DNA of 64,000 nucleotides from Corydoras sp. C115 (lineage: Eukaryota > Chordata > Actinopteri > Siluriformes > Callichthyidae), in assembly GCA_019802505.1 (NCBI GenBank), contig JAFMOC010000086.1, forward strand, positions 930,001-994,000, in the 5' to 3' direction. The translations under genes and the position numbers were made by a program. The notes beneath the pieces were generated by a model. The model had not been told where the DNA came from and did not search any database. It was given only the letters and a program-made list of their open reading frames with translations. This document shows positions 49,176-60,685 of the stretch, one piece after another; the first letter of the stretch is position 1; each line of letters starts with the position of its first letter.

Positions 49176-49350
49176 GCAGCAGCAGAATATTTAAAGACAC
49201 ACCTTCCAGAGGTCTTAAAACAGCATCTGCAGTCCTATGAAAAGGAGAAAGAGAATAGTATTCTCTCTTACCCAGCCATTCTGGAGCAACAGATCCTCAA
49301 TGTGGACAAGGAAATGCTAGAAAAGCTCTCCATCTCTTATGATGAAGCAG
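49176..49350 (+). CDS. ppm1l: ppm1l exon 2 (protein phosphatase 1L), internal exon
   Basis: PPM1L (PP2C epsilon) is an ER-membrane Mg/Mn-dependent Ser/Thr phosphatase. In mammals it acts on stress-kinase kinases such as TAK1 and ASK1 and on the ceramide transporter CERT. This exon gives 58 codons plus one base, starting AAAEYLKTHLPEVLKQHL and ending SISYDEAG. From memory it is about three-quarters identical to human PPM1L around residues 133-191, which directly follow the metal-binding DGHGG motif of the PP2C fold. The acceptor is cttcttacccag and the donor is gcag/gtggga. It starts in phase 0 and ends in phase 1, splitting the Gly codon. The ATG at 49131 is intronic and not a start. Neighbouring exons were not seen. 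Which teleost paralogue it is cannot be told. Confidence 0.9.
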
Positions 49351-49955
49351 GTGGGACTTACTTATACCATCTATCTTTTATTTAATTGTGTTTTAACAGT
49401 TGCGTTTATTTTTTTGTGTTGTTCAAATCCTCAATGCTGTAGAAATAGGATCACATATAAACAATATGGACATACTGTATAAACTACTGTCCATATTGCT
49501 TTACATTTATCAGTGGTGAGCCATACTGTGGCCTTTAGAAAAGTATTTTAATGAATTAAAATAATGTTTAAACAAAGCCCAAGTCTGTGGTAAAAAGTAC
49601 CCCTTAGGGCTCAATGATTGCACACATTCATTAGTGTTTTTTTTTTGTCCTTGGGCTTTATGTACAAATATTTTCCTGAATCTTTAAGTACTTTTATTAT
49701 TTCAATAGTTACCATCGTAAAAGGCCTACATTCTTAGTAATCTGCACTAAGAAACATTTTTTTTAAACATGCTTGATTGTTCTCTCAAAAACCAATCTTA
49801 TTTAGTAAATTATGAAGTGTCCCAACTTTTCTGGTATTGGAAATTGTACCAACATAAAGAAATGTTTACTTTGAGCAAACATGTTTGGATTTTCCAAAAC
49901 AAAAATGACGAAGCTGGTTATATGTATATGTAAATGTTTACATGAATTAACTTTA
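49351..49955. other. Start of ppm1l intron 2
   Basis: Begins with the donor gtggga. The exon frame stays open for ten codons and then stops at 49383-49385. No further coding signal. Confidence 0.7.
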
Positions 49956-50310
49956 CTAGTGGACGGCACAGTGGCTGAGCGATTAGCACGTTTGCCTCTC
50001 AGTGCTGGGGATACTAGGTTTGAATTCCATTTTGGGTGGAGTTTCCATGTTCTCTGCGTGTCGTGCGGGTTTCCTCCCGGTTCTGTAGTTTCCTCCCAAA
50101 GTCCAATGGATTCAAGGTAAATTTAATACTCTAAAATTTCCACATATAGTGTGTGTTTGTCTGTCTGTGTGAGTGAGAGTGCCCAGTGATTGGCGCCCTG
50201 TCGTGGGTGTATCTGCCCAGTGCCCAAAATGTTTTCTTCTGAATGGGTATTGGGAACCCCTCCCATGACCCTAGTAGAGAATTAAACAGAGGATAATGAA
50301 TGAAGGAATG
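49956..50310 (+). mobile_element. tRNA-head SINE, moderately diverged
   Basis: Head ggcacagtggctgagcgatt, altered B box (aggtttgaattcc), core, and end gaattaaacagaggataatg with a (GAAT)n tail. The short direct repeat aacttta at 49949-49955 and 50311-50317 may be the worn target duplication. It lies 0.6 kb downstream of the ppm1l exon. Confidence 0.85.
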
Positions 50311-50317
50311 AACTTTA

Positions 50318-53170
50318 GAAGGGTCTTACTGTGGGTAAATGTATTTTAATAAAGGATTTTTTAAAATATATTTTTAATATAAGAATTAATCATCCAGCAC
50401 ATTATGTAATATACAGAATGAATCTCCATAGGCTAAATATTATAAATATGAGGTGAAAGAGGGCAGTAGAGAGAGAAATGGGAGGGGGGGGCCCAAACAA
50501 GTGCTCCAATTTTAGTTTACATTAACATTACACTTCCTTACGAGCAGCCACCTCGAGCTACATCCATTAGCAGTTTTTTTTTTCAGTTGGCTTATCAAAT
50601 GCCAGCTTTTTAAACCCTTTTCAGAACTTCTTTGGTTCAGCCAACCTTCTTAATGCTGCCGTTTTGGAGGTCTGGGTACACCCTCTTTACCACTGTGGGG
50701 TGTATTTACCAGTCTAACACCCAAGCTTACATAAATATGTTCTACTCATGGCACCAGATGCGTCTGTGCCTGGTCCTACTTTTTCCACCGGGATTTGGAT
50801 AATGGACTTGGTGGTTTTGGGTCCATGGTCTCACTTGTCTTCATTCAACCCAACTGTAACACCTTCCTCTTATGTGCAATGAGGATGCAGTGGACAGGCA
50901 CTTGGTAAACTCAAAATTGCCTTTAAAACGTAGTTTGTGTGAAGTGTAGTTACACCACCTATAGCATCACACATCTGGTTTGTGTGTCTTTCTCTTTCTC
51001 ATTCTCTCTGCAGTAGCTCTGCTCTCCTTTTTATCTTCTTACACAGAAACATAGACATATATAACAGAACACACAAAAAATTTGTAACTCCCGTATTTCC
51101 CAAGCTCCAACCTTTTGGTGTTTAATTTTTGAAGACCCGTATTTAATGACTTTCATTTACTCAAAGGTATTTCTGATATAAATGAATAAACAAGTTTCCT
51201 GTAAACATACAAAGTATGATCTTGCCAGGAGTGGCAAACCTTTGAAAACAATCCGATAATAAGTTATGACTTAGTGTCATGTTGGCTTAAAGGTTGTTGA
51301 AATTCAAACCAAAAACTGGTTAATGGTTCTCGTGATGGTATGAATAAAGAAATTCTGCATGCTAAAGTTTTTGTAGTCATATTCAAGTGATAAAGTTAAA
51401 TATAGATTCTTTGAACATTTTTGTTCTGACTGGAAGCCTTCTTTTCTCACATATGTGACTCAGCTGCTAAACCAAATGGCTCTGTTTAAAAGCAGGTTTT
51501 TGAAGCTCAATAAATCAGCACCAGGTTTGGTCATACTATTTTAACTCCAAAAAGTATTTGGAGTAAGTATCTTTACACATTTTTAAAGGTGGAGTTTATA
51601 ATATTTTAGAAGTTTTGTTTGATAATTTTACACCTAAAATTATCAACTGATATCACGGTAAATCAAATGTAGTGCTTATTGCTAATTTACAAACCCTTTT
51701 ACCAGAACAATCGGACCACTTAAAAATACAATAAAAACTTAATAATAAACTAACTGAGAAAATGTACAAAATATTAAAACCTAACACTGTTATAGTTTGT
51801 AAAAAGAAAAAAATAGATTGTGATGCCTGCCATACCCTGAAAATTTGCTCAAAGAAAAAATATGAGTGCAAAGATTACAATAACATTGTTTTAGAGAATT
51901 CCACAATTAACTGGTAACAGATGAGATCATAAATAACTTATTTTAATTCAGTCTTTTATTTAATTCAAATATAAATGTGTGTGTGTGTGTAAAATGTATA
52001 TAATATTCATATATAAAACACATTATATATAACAAACCAGAATATGTTTAAGATTATTTAATTAATAAATGTTCTATTCCATATTACTAGGTCAGCCAAT
52101 TTGGAAAAAATGTAAGAACATTGATCTTATCCTCAATTACATAGACCAACAAACCTTATGATATAACTGTCTTTAATCGGGACCGCCCCAGGTAAGGAAA
52201 ACCAAGAGTGGCACAGGATAACAGGATAAATTCATAGAAGACTGTGTAAATCTGGACTTTATAATCAAATTGCTGCAAAGAAACCACTTCTAATAAGGAA
52301 CAACAAAAGGAAGGAAATGGCTAGGCCCAAGAAAGATAAGGAATGTACATTTAGACCAGTGTTAATCTGTCATTTTGTATACTGAGTCCAAATTTGAGAT
52401 TTTTGGTTCCAAAAGAAAGTGGTATAGAGGTGCTTTGCTGGTGAACCAGTATGCAATTTATATAAAAACCCAAGGCCCATCTGGTTTTCAGTGCAACACG
52501 AGAATGGAAAACAAATTTTAAAAAGAAAGAGGGTGATAGTGTTGGTAACTAAAAAAAAAACATTGACAGTCTAGTGAATACATTCAGGGTGCCTAAAAAT
52601 AAAAATAAAAAAATTCACTTGCACCATCTACAAATGGACTGCAAATCAGGCAATGGTGAAGAGGACAGGAAAGCAAAGCTATTTTGAAATCCTGTCACAT
52701 TGATTATATTACATCATACCATATAATATTCTTTAACTGGCAGTCCTTTCAAGCCTTGGGATTAAAGCTTACACCTAAATATCCAGTGATGCTTTAAAAA
52801 TGCATTTTCAGCTTCACTTTAGAGAATTCCCTTTCACTCAAAAAAGATGCCTTTTTACACTTTAACACCTATTGCTTACCAAGTTAAATTGAATTAAGTC
52901 TATAACCTTATGCAACTAAAAGCCACTAAAACACCGTCTATAGAATTAATGATACTGAAAAAATGTACCTACTTTATTCTGGATACCAGCATCATGCAGT
53001 CAGATTTTGCTAACCTTTAACAGAAAGGATGTACAGCAGTAATATCAAAGGTTATAATAATCGTGTTGTCTCCACATAACACCCATCCCTGCTTCAGATA
53101 TCGGAGGTTTTTAAGTATCTGAATTAAATATACTGTTTGTGTGAATTGGTTTCAAATATTCACATGATTG
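50318..53170. other. Noncoding, presumed ppm1l intron 2
   Basis: No exon recognised. The patch 50500-51010 is less AT-rich and more complex than its surroundings, but I see no conserved protein in it and cannot name it. A short (GT)n tract lies near 51976-51992. Confidence 0.45.
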
Positions 53171-53181
53171 TATAAACCTAT

Positions 53182-53428
53182 AGGCAGCACGGTGGCTTAG
53201 TGGTTAGCACCTTCGCCTCTCAGCGCCAGGGATTCCTGGTTCGAATCCCAATCTGGGTGGAGTTTCCATGTTCTTCCCATGTCTGCGTGGGTTTCCTCCA
53301 GGTTCTCCAGTTTCCTCCCAGAGTCCAAAAACATGGGTCAAGGTCAGTTTAATTGGCCCAAAACGTTCTCCCCTGGATGGGCATGGGTAAACCCTCGTAA
53401 CCATAGTAGAGGATAATGAATGGATGGA
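53182..53428 (+). mobile_element. tRNA-head SINE with internal deletion, good promoter boxes
   Basis: The perfect 11-bp duplication tataaacctat lies at 53171-53181 and 53429-53439. The A box ggtggcttagtggttagcac and B box ggttcgaatccc both look intact. About 100 bp between the core and cccaaaacgttctcccc is missing, so the copy is only 247 bp. Because the duplication is perfect, it may have been inserted already short. Confidence 0.92.
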
Positions 53429-53439
53429 TATAAACCTAT

Positions 53440-55777
53440 TGCTTAAAATGAATAAACAAGTAGGCTTACCTTTTAATATAATACATGGCAATATTAGGAA
53501 ACTCCTATTTTTTTATATAATGTAAAGAAAGTAAGTGACGTGGATGGTGATATGGTGCTTATTGCTCTTGTCACACCTAGAAGGGCATAATTTGTATGGT
53601 TTACTCATGTTATCGTGGATTTCTTTTGTAACCTTTGATTTCATCCCACAGTCCACATATGTGCTATTAGATGAGCTGGAGATACCAGGTGTGTAAATAT
53701 TTTTGTTTATTTGCCTACCCTGCAATAGACTGCCAGTTTGTCCAGACTGTTCACCCTATGAGCACTGGTAGAGACTCTGATATCCCCATGTTACCATAAT
53801 TAGAAAAAGCAGAATAATAAATGATTTTTTTTTTTTCACAGTTTTATCTACTGTGAAAAACTGTTTCCCCTTTGTAGATAAAATATGGGAAACAAAATAA
53901 AGCTCTGTGGTAGTATGCTTCTAAAATAAATGTATGGTGCCATAATACTATTGCTAATTGTGTACATTCGCTTATAAATGTCCCCATAAGAAAGAAAGCC
54001 CGAATTATAAAGTTCTTTATAACCTTAAATGTGTCAGCAAGAGTGTCTTGCTTCATTACACCAGCAGGTCTGGTAATAAACTAAAAATCTAGTTTCCTAT
54101 CCTATCTGTAGTTTTAGAAATGCACATGTATTGTTTGTAAAGGATAAAAATAAATTTGAACTTTCTGTCCTTCTGTCTTTAAACTTCAAAAGCCAAGAAA
54201 AGTCCAGAGCCAAATTTTATTTTAAAACTATCATCACTGTAGATGCTCAAGTATAAATTCTGATTCAAAATAACTTACTGACCTGAATAAAAAATATATA
54301 TCTTTTTCTATAATAATTAAATGATTCATCATTAACATGGAAATAACTGAATGTCTGAGTGTTCTTATTTCAAGTTTTAATGTAACCTTGCAAAAACATT
54401 TTTATAAACATTATTATTGGACTAGTTATCTAACAGAGGGGTAAACACATCTCCATAAATCTGATTTTCTTTACATGACCAATGTGATTGGTTGCATCGA
54501 GGCCACTTAGCTATTCGACCTGATTTCTGTCATAGATGGGCAACTACTTTCTATCCTCTCTTGGCAGGTATTCCCATGATAAATTGCAAATATCTAATCC
54601 AAAATGTTGATGTAACCAAAGTGCAAACTTTAACTCAAGTGTATATATACTACAGTTCTAAACAACACAAACTGTTTATTCATTACAATCACAAACCCTT
54701 TTCTGAAAAAATGGGACATTTGGTTTCTTCACATAAGCGTTTACTGAACAGTCAATAAGAAAAGGTCTTTAGAATTTTAAATAATTAATTTGATTTTAAT
54801 TGTTCAATTAAAGAATATAGAAACGGATGGCTGCAAAACACTCAGTGAAATTTATCTATTGTAAAATAAGCTTTTATAATTAAAATTTTTAAAAGTAATG
54901 TCATAAGGATCCACCAAAGGCTTAGTCTGAAAGCACAAAAACATGTTTGATGTCTATGTATGATCTGCATATCCACATGTATAGTAAAAAGTAAAAATAC
55001 CAAAAATGCAGAGATTTGTATGGTATTTTACAAACATAAACTTTAAAAAGTTTGAAAAAGGGCTGGAAACTTCAGCTAAATACGCAAAGCCATCAGGTCA
55101 TCAGGTAGTATTGTAAGATAAACCACCACACCACCATAATGGACATAGACACTTCAGCTTGTAAGTACTCATCATTACTCTAAATTATGAAATTCATTCC
55201 TTGTGTGATTTTTACCATGTTTTTGTGGAAGATAGACTTTTTCATGCCAGAGATGAAAAATGTTATCCACACTGTTGCAAACAGTGCAAAAATGCAATAA
55301 CCAGCATATATGATTGCATGGATTTGCTGCTTCAGTGACTATGACATGTTGATCTACAAACATTTAAAAGTACCAGTGGTGCAGAGGTTATTTTGAAGTG
55401 ACGTATGCTGTCATGAAGAAAAAACAGGATTTTTCTTGAAACACTGAATATTTTTAATTGTAAATTTGACTTTTTCAAACAAGTGTCAAAAGTTGAAAAA
55501 AAATAGACAGGATTACTTATTCATTTATTTGTTGATTTATTAATCCAACATTATATATCTGTAAATTATACAAGTATATGAACAGGGTTAGCAGAGAATA
55601 TTAAGGCATAATTATAATCCGTTGATTTCTCTCAATGCGATGACAAAATGTCAGAGTATGTAGTCTTTTTAATTTAAAGACAAAGAATTCATTAATGTTA
55701 GATTTTTACAACATATTCATGAAAATGTCTTTACTCATTAAAAAATAAATAGTTCTCTTTATTTATCTCATGGTTGC
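53440..55777. other. Noncoding, presumed ppm1l intron 2
   Basis: AT-rich with no gene or element recognised. It includes the near-palindrome cacagttttatctactgtg around 53838-53856. Confidence 0.5.
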
Positions 55778-56107
55778 TCGGTGCCACCCTTCTTAGCACG
55801 TTCGCCTCTCAACATTAGGGATTCCCGGTTCGAATCACAATCTGGGTGGAGTTTCCATGTTCTCCCCGTGTCCATGTGGGTTTCCTCCGGGTTCTCCGGT
55901 TTCCTCCTACAGTCCAAAAACGTGGATCAAGGTAAACTGAATGCTCCAAATTGCCCCATATATTGTGTGTGTGAGTGTGTGCCCAGCGATAGATTGGCGC
56001 CTTGTCCTGGGTGTACCTGCCCAGCACCCAAAACGTTCTCCCCTGGATGGGCATAAGGAACCCCACCGCGAACCTAGTAGAGGATAAAGTGGAAGATAAT
56101 GGATGAA
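55778..56107 (+). mobile_element. tRNA-head SINE, worn head
   Basis: Most of the A box is lost (gccacccttcttagcacg). The B box is one base off (ggttcgaatcac). Core and 3' end aggataaagtggaagataat are well kept. No convincing target duplication. Confidence 0.87.
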
Positions 56108-56297
56108 AGAATCTCAGAGTTTCACCAGTTGTTCCTCCGAGGTTTTAAAAAATGTCCCTTGTTTGTTCTATAACACATATTTACAATCAAATGTTGTGAA
56201 TACCAAACTTTGATAAATCGTGTTTCTTTAAATAAAACATGGTACACTCTCACAGGTAAATGTTGTCCTTTTGGACATGGTTAGCAGACAAAAACAT

Positions 56298-56539
56298 TAA
56301 GTTCTGACATGAATGGAGTCCTGACATGGAGTCCTGACATGAATCCAATTGAGAATCTGTGGAGGGAGCAAAAGATCAGGGTGATGGCAAAGAGACCCTG
56401 CAACCTCAAAGAGTTGGAGCTCATTGCTAAAGATGAATGGGCAAAAATACCAGTGGAGACATGCAAAAAGCTGTTCAGCAATTACAAAAAGCGTTTGATT
56501 GCTGTAATAGCCAATAAAGGCTTTTCTATTAATTATTGA
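56298..56539 (+). pseudogene. Tc1-like transposase, isolated C-terminal fragment
   Basis: From 56309 an uninterrupted frame of about 76 codons covers the catalytic Glu region (SPDMNPIENLW), the conserved EWAKIPVETCKKL block, and a family-like end with the stop at 56537-56539. Everything before the Glu, including the HTH and both catalytic Asp residues, is missing. So are terminal repeats. A small tandem duplication (ggagtcctgacat) sits at the fragment's start. It is a relic, and its clade differs from the four larger Tc1 elements here. Confidence 0.85.
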
Positions 56540-57240
56540 GAAGGGTATCATCTGCAATCGACCTTCTGTATTTACAGTGTAATAGCTTACAATATCTTAC
56601 TAGAAACATCCCTGTGACTGTAAGTGGTAATATCAGGATAGTAATTTAATATTTAATTCACTTATTAATCTTAGCAGAAAAAATAAAAAAATTGTTGTTT
56701 TTTTATGCTGAACACAAATTTCAGGTATTGCTATGTAACTGAAATCAAGTGTGGAGGACACTTAGAGGTCAGAAGTTATCATAACTCTCTGGCTGTGTTT
56801 CAATCATTCTGCAGTTCATGTTTCGCAGTATTGACGTAGAGGGGGGAAAAAACAAGGACAAAAAGGACAAAGTGAGCAGGACTCTCAAAATCAAACAAGT
56901 GAAGAATACTCTCTCTCTCTCTTTCTCCCTCCCTCCCTGCTCTTTGGTGTCTTTGCACTGTGGTGTGTCTAATTGGTAAGGGAGATGAGCAGGCCAGTGC
57001 AGCCCATTATCTTTTTCAACCCAGAGAGCAGATAAAAATAATTAGAGACAGGAGAGAAGATTACAGTAGAAAAAAAGAACATAGAATGTGGGTTTGTGAA
57101 AGCTTGTTCAAAAAAATATATATTTATAAAAAGAACTCATCATACCTTTTTAAATATGTGATTATAGTGTAATATTGTAATTGAATGTCTTAATTCCCGA
57201 TATTTTCTTTTTTTTTTTTTTTCGTTGTTGTTTACTTATA
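56540..57240. other. Noncoding, presumed intron
   Basis: No gene recognised. Contains a (CT)n-rich patch near 56910-56938 and a T-run near 57208-57222. Confidence 0.45.
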
Positions 57241-58143
57241 GTTTAGAACAGGGGTCTCAAAGTGCTGGCCCGTGGGCCGGAAGCAGTCTTATACAACCCC
57301 TCAAGGGTTAACAAAATAAGCATTAAAAAAAATAAAATAAAAATTAATAATAAAAATCTGGCCCAAAATTTGGTTTAATTATTTATACATTGTTATTTAT
57401 ATTTTATCTTAATTTGTAATGTGGTGTTTGTGTGTTGTCTTTATTTTTGTAAAAATACGCTGCGTTGCCTGGTGATTAGCGCCTGCTGCATAAGCCCAAC
57501 CCACTCATAAGCTGCACGTCTCTGCGTGTAACGGGTTGTACTCAGAAACAAAGCTAAAGCTGATGAACAGTATAACAGTCACTGGTGTAGACATGTCGCT
57601 GGTGCTAATGAAAGACACAGACTCATTTAGTAATAACTCCGAATCGCTTTACTCTTTTCCACATGTATTGTACATCTCTCTTGTCACACCTTTATTCGTC
57701 CTCCCGCAACGCATACCTTAAGCATAGTGCCCATGTACAACATTCTACAACTGGTTTATTGAAAACAGCGCTCAAACCCCAGTAAACGTACTGATGGTGT
57801 AACGCCACGATGAAGGTAATCGCTGACACTCGTGAAACCGAACTCTCCAGAGAGATAATCCATAGAACAGAAGAGAGGAGAGCGCAAACAGCGCATTACT
57901 GAAGATCAGACGCAAACAGCCAACCCAACCGAACAGCGAGATAGAGAGATAAACAGATAGTATTAATCAGAACTCTGGAGAAGAACTCCGAGCGCCACCA
58001 GTGGCAGGAAGGGGAATAGCAGCTACAGAAGGTAAGGTGGATGTGACGCTACGCTACGCGTGCGCTCACCATTCCCAGCAAAAACATTTTGTTAGCAAAA
58101 ATGCCCCTTCCGAAACTCTCCAAAAATAAAAGAAAAGTACATA

Positions 58144-59754
58144 CAGTGGGTTGCAAAAGTATTCATACCCCTTGAACTTTTCCATATTTTGTCACATTAC
58201 AACCACAAACATAAATATATTTCACTGGAATTTAATGTGAAAGACCAACACAAAGTGGTATACAATTGTGAAGTGGAAGGAAAATTATACATGAATCAAC
58301 ATTTTTTTTACAAATAAAAAACTGAAAAGTGCGACGTGCAAAAGTATTCAGCCCCCCTGAGTCAATACTTTGTGGAGCCACCTTTTGCTGCAATTACAGC
58401 TGCAAGTCTTTTAGGGTATGTCTCCACCAGCTTTGCACATCTAGTGACTGAAATTCTTGCCCATTCCTCCTTGCAAAACAGCTCAAGCTCAGTCAGATTG
58501 GATGGAGAGCGTTTGTGAACAGCAGTTTTGAGATCTTGCCACAAATTCTCAATTGGGTTTAGGTCTGGACTTTGACTGGGCCATTCTAACACATGAATAT
58601 TCTTTTTTTTTTAAACCACTCCATTGTAGCTCTGGCTTTATGTTTAGGGTCGTTGTCCTGCTGGAAGGTGAACCTCCGCCCCAGTCTCAAATCTTTTGCT
58701 GACTCCAACAGGTTTTCTTCCAAGATTGCCCTGTATTTGGCTCCATCCATCTTCCCATCAACTTTGACCAACTTCCCGGTCCCTGCTGAAGAGAAGCACC
58801 CCCAGGGCATGATGCTGCCACCACCATATTTGACAGTGGGGATGGTGTTTTCAGAGTGATGTGCAGTGTTATTTCTCCGCCACACATAGCGTTTTGCATT
58901 GTGGCCAAAAAGTTCAATTTTGGTCTCGTCTGACCAAAGCACCTTCTTCCACATGTTTGCTGTGTCCTCAACATGGCTTCTGGCAAACTGCAAACGGGAC
59001 TTCTTATGGTTTTCTTTTAACAATGGCTTTCTCCTTGCCACTCTTCCATAAAGACCACATTTGTGTAGTGCACGACTAATTGTTGTCCTGTGGACAGTTT
59101 CCCCCACCTGAGCTGTGGCTCTCTGCATTTCATCCAGAGTCACCATGGGCCTCTTGGCTGCCTCTCTGATCAGTGATCTCCTTGTTCGGCCTGTAAGTTT
59201 AGGTGGACGGCCTTGTCTTGGCAGGTTTACTGTGGTGCCATACTCTTTCCATTTCCGGATGATTGATTGAACAGTGCTCCGTGAGATGTTCAAAGATTTG
59301 GAAATCTTTTTATAACCTAAGCCTGCTTTAAACTTCTCCAAAACCATATTCCTAACCTGTCTGGTGTATTCTTTGGACTTCATGATGCTGTTTGCTCCCC
59401 AATATTCTCTTAACCAACATCTGAGGCCGTCACGGAGCAGCTGTATTTGTACTGAGATTAGATTACACACAGGTGGACCCTTTTGAGTCATTAGCACTCA
59501 TCAGGCAACTTCTGAATGCAATTGGTTGCACTTAGGGAAAAGGGGGCTAAATACTTTTGCACGTCGCACTTTTCAGTTTTTTATTTGTAAAAAAAATGTT
59601 GATTCATGTATAATTTTCCTTCCACTTCACAATTGTATACCACTTTGTGTTGGTCTTTCACATTAAATTCCAGTGAAATATATTTATGTTTGTGGTTGTA
59701 ATGTGACAAAATATGGAAAAGTTCAAGGGGTATGAATACTTTTGCAACCCACTG
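58144..59754 (-). mobile_element. Tc1-like transposon, young, nested in the hAT
   Basis: The ends CAGTGGGTTGCAAAAGTATT and inverse are flanked by TA at 58142-58143 and 59755-59756. The terminal repeats are 213 bp each (58144-58356 and 59542-59754). By eye they differ at only one position in their inner part (attcag versus atttag). Outer and inner motifs both contain gcaaaagtatt, the IR/DR layout. Near-identical terminal repeats mean recent insertion. Total 1611 bp. Confidence 0.96.
58362..59383 (-). pseudogene. Tc1-like transposase, one frameshift from intact
   Basis: Starts MKSKEYTRQVRNMVLEKF at 59383, with an upstream in-frame ATG less likely. It has an HTH (GLGYKKISKSLNISRSTV), a GRPPK hook, a second HTH, the first Asp in LWSDETKIELFG, the second Asp in QQDNDPKH and the Glu in SPDLNPIENLW (DD34E). 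It ends GGSTKY with the stop at 58362-58364. The only break I see is in the A-run on the coding strand (10 A, plus-strand T at 58603-58612), which shifts frame between WFKKK and HVLEWPSQ. About 340 codons in total. A homopolymer length error in the assembly or a real one-base change would both explain it. Confidence 0.92.
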
Positions 59755-59773
59755 TATGTGTGTGAAAAAACTC

Positions 59774-59880
59774 TTCTCAACTGTAAAATTCAATAAATCC
59801 AAGCACAGATCCAGACTGACCGATGCCCATCTCCAGTCCATCATCAGAGTGTCCACTGCAAACTCACTTAAAGCAAATGT
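59774..59880 (+). pseudogene. hAT transposase C-terminal remnant
   Basis: Translates FSTVKFNKSKHRSRLTDAHL, then QSIIRVSTANSLKANVAF. It resembles the C-terminal end of Charlie/GTF2IRD2-type hAT transposases, where K-K-RSRLTD-HL is typical. No upstream catalytic domain remains in the element. Confidence 0.65.
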
Positions 59881-60091
59881 GGCTTTTAATGTACAATGTG
59901 TATTTTAATGTACAATGTACAAAATGTATTTGAATTACAATATGTGTCTTATACAATAGTTATTATATAAATAGTTGATTTTCCATTTTCCCGCTGCTTT
60001 TTGTTGCAATTCTTTAATCTGGCCCCTCATCGAAAACACAGCCTGGTTAGTGGCCCCCAGGTAATTTGAGTTTGAGACCCCTGGTTTAGAA

Positions 60092-60528
60092 TCATATAAA
60101 TTTGACAAGCAACATGCACATAAATATCTTTATGCAGCCAGCTTGGGTGGTCCTGACGAGCTTCACTTTAAGCTTACCTTCTGAATGTAATAGTCAGTAT
60201 TTACCCAAATGTCTGATTTCAGTATAATTTAGAGGGTACTTAAGTGCTGTGGTTAACCACAAGCATAAGGGATCAGGGATTTCCTCGTTTTTTCTTTCTT
60301 ACATACACTGGCTGTTTGACTGCAGCACTGGGGTAAAGAGAACATGGGATTGCTGAAATAAGGCACCCCTCTGTACATGTGACAACTCTGCAGGTGAGAT
60401 GGAGAGAGCACATGACCGCTACAGCTCTGCTTGTTAAGAGTTGTACATTCTGTATTACCCATTTCATAGAATCAATCACATGCAATCCATTAAGTAAGTG
60501 TACTGAAGGTGCCTTGCTTAAACTCACG
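60092..60528. other. Noncoding, no feature recognised
   Basis: Intronic-looking sequence between the hAT relic and a microsatellite. Confidence 0.45.
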
Positions 60529-60677
<149 letters not shown>

Positions 60678-60685
60678 AATACATA

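Larger units (their letters stand above)
57249..60083 (+). mobile_element. hAT element relic, split by a Tc1 element
   Basis: The ends caggggtctcaaa and tttgagacccctg are inverted repeats, flanked by the perfect 8-bp duplication gtttagaa at 57241-57248 and 60084-60091. This proves a hAT insertion. A 1611-bp Tc1 element lies inside (58144-59754). The remaining hAT sequence is about 1.2 kb, too short for a full transposase. A coding remnant of the C-terminus survives at 59774-59880. The ends read as in Charlie-like hATs (gtctcaaactcaaattacct ... gggggccac). Confidence 0.9.

Noticed and set aside
53182..53260. Possible tRNA genes at the A-box/B-box sequences
   Set aside because: The sequences have pol III promoter boxes but no full cloverleaf or anticodon arm, and each continues into the SINE core with target duplications.
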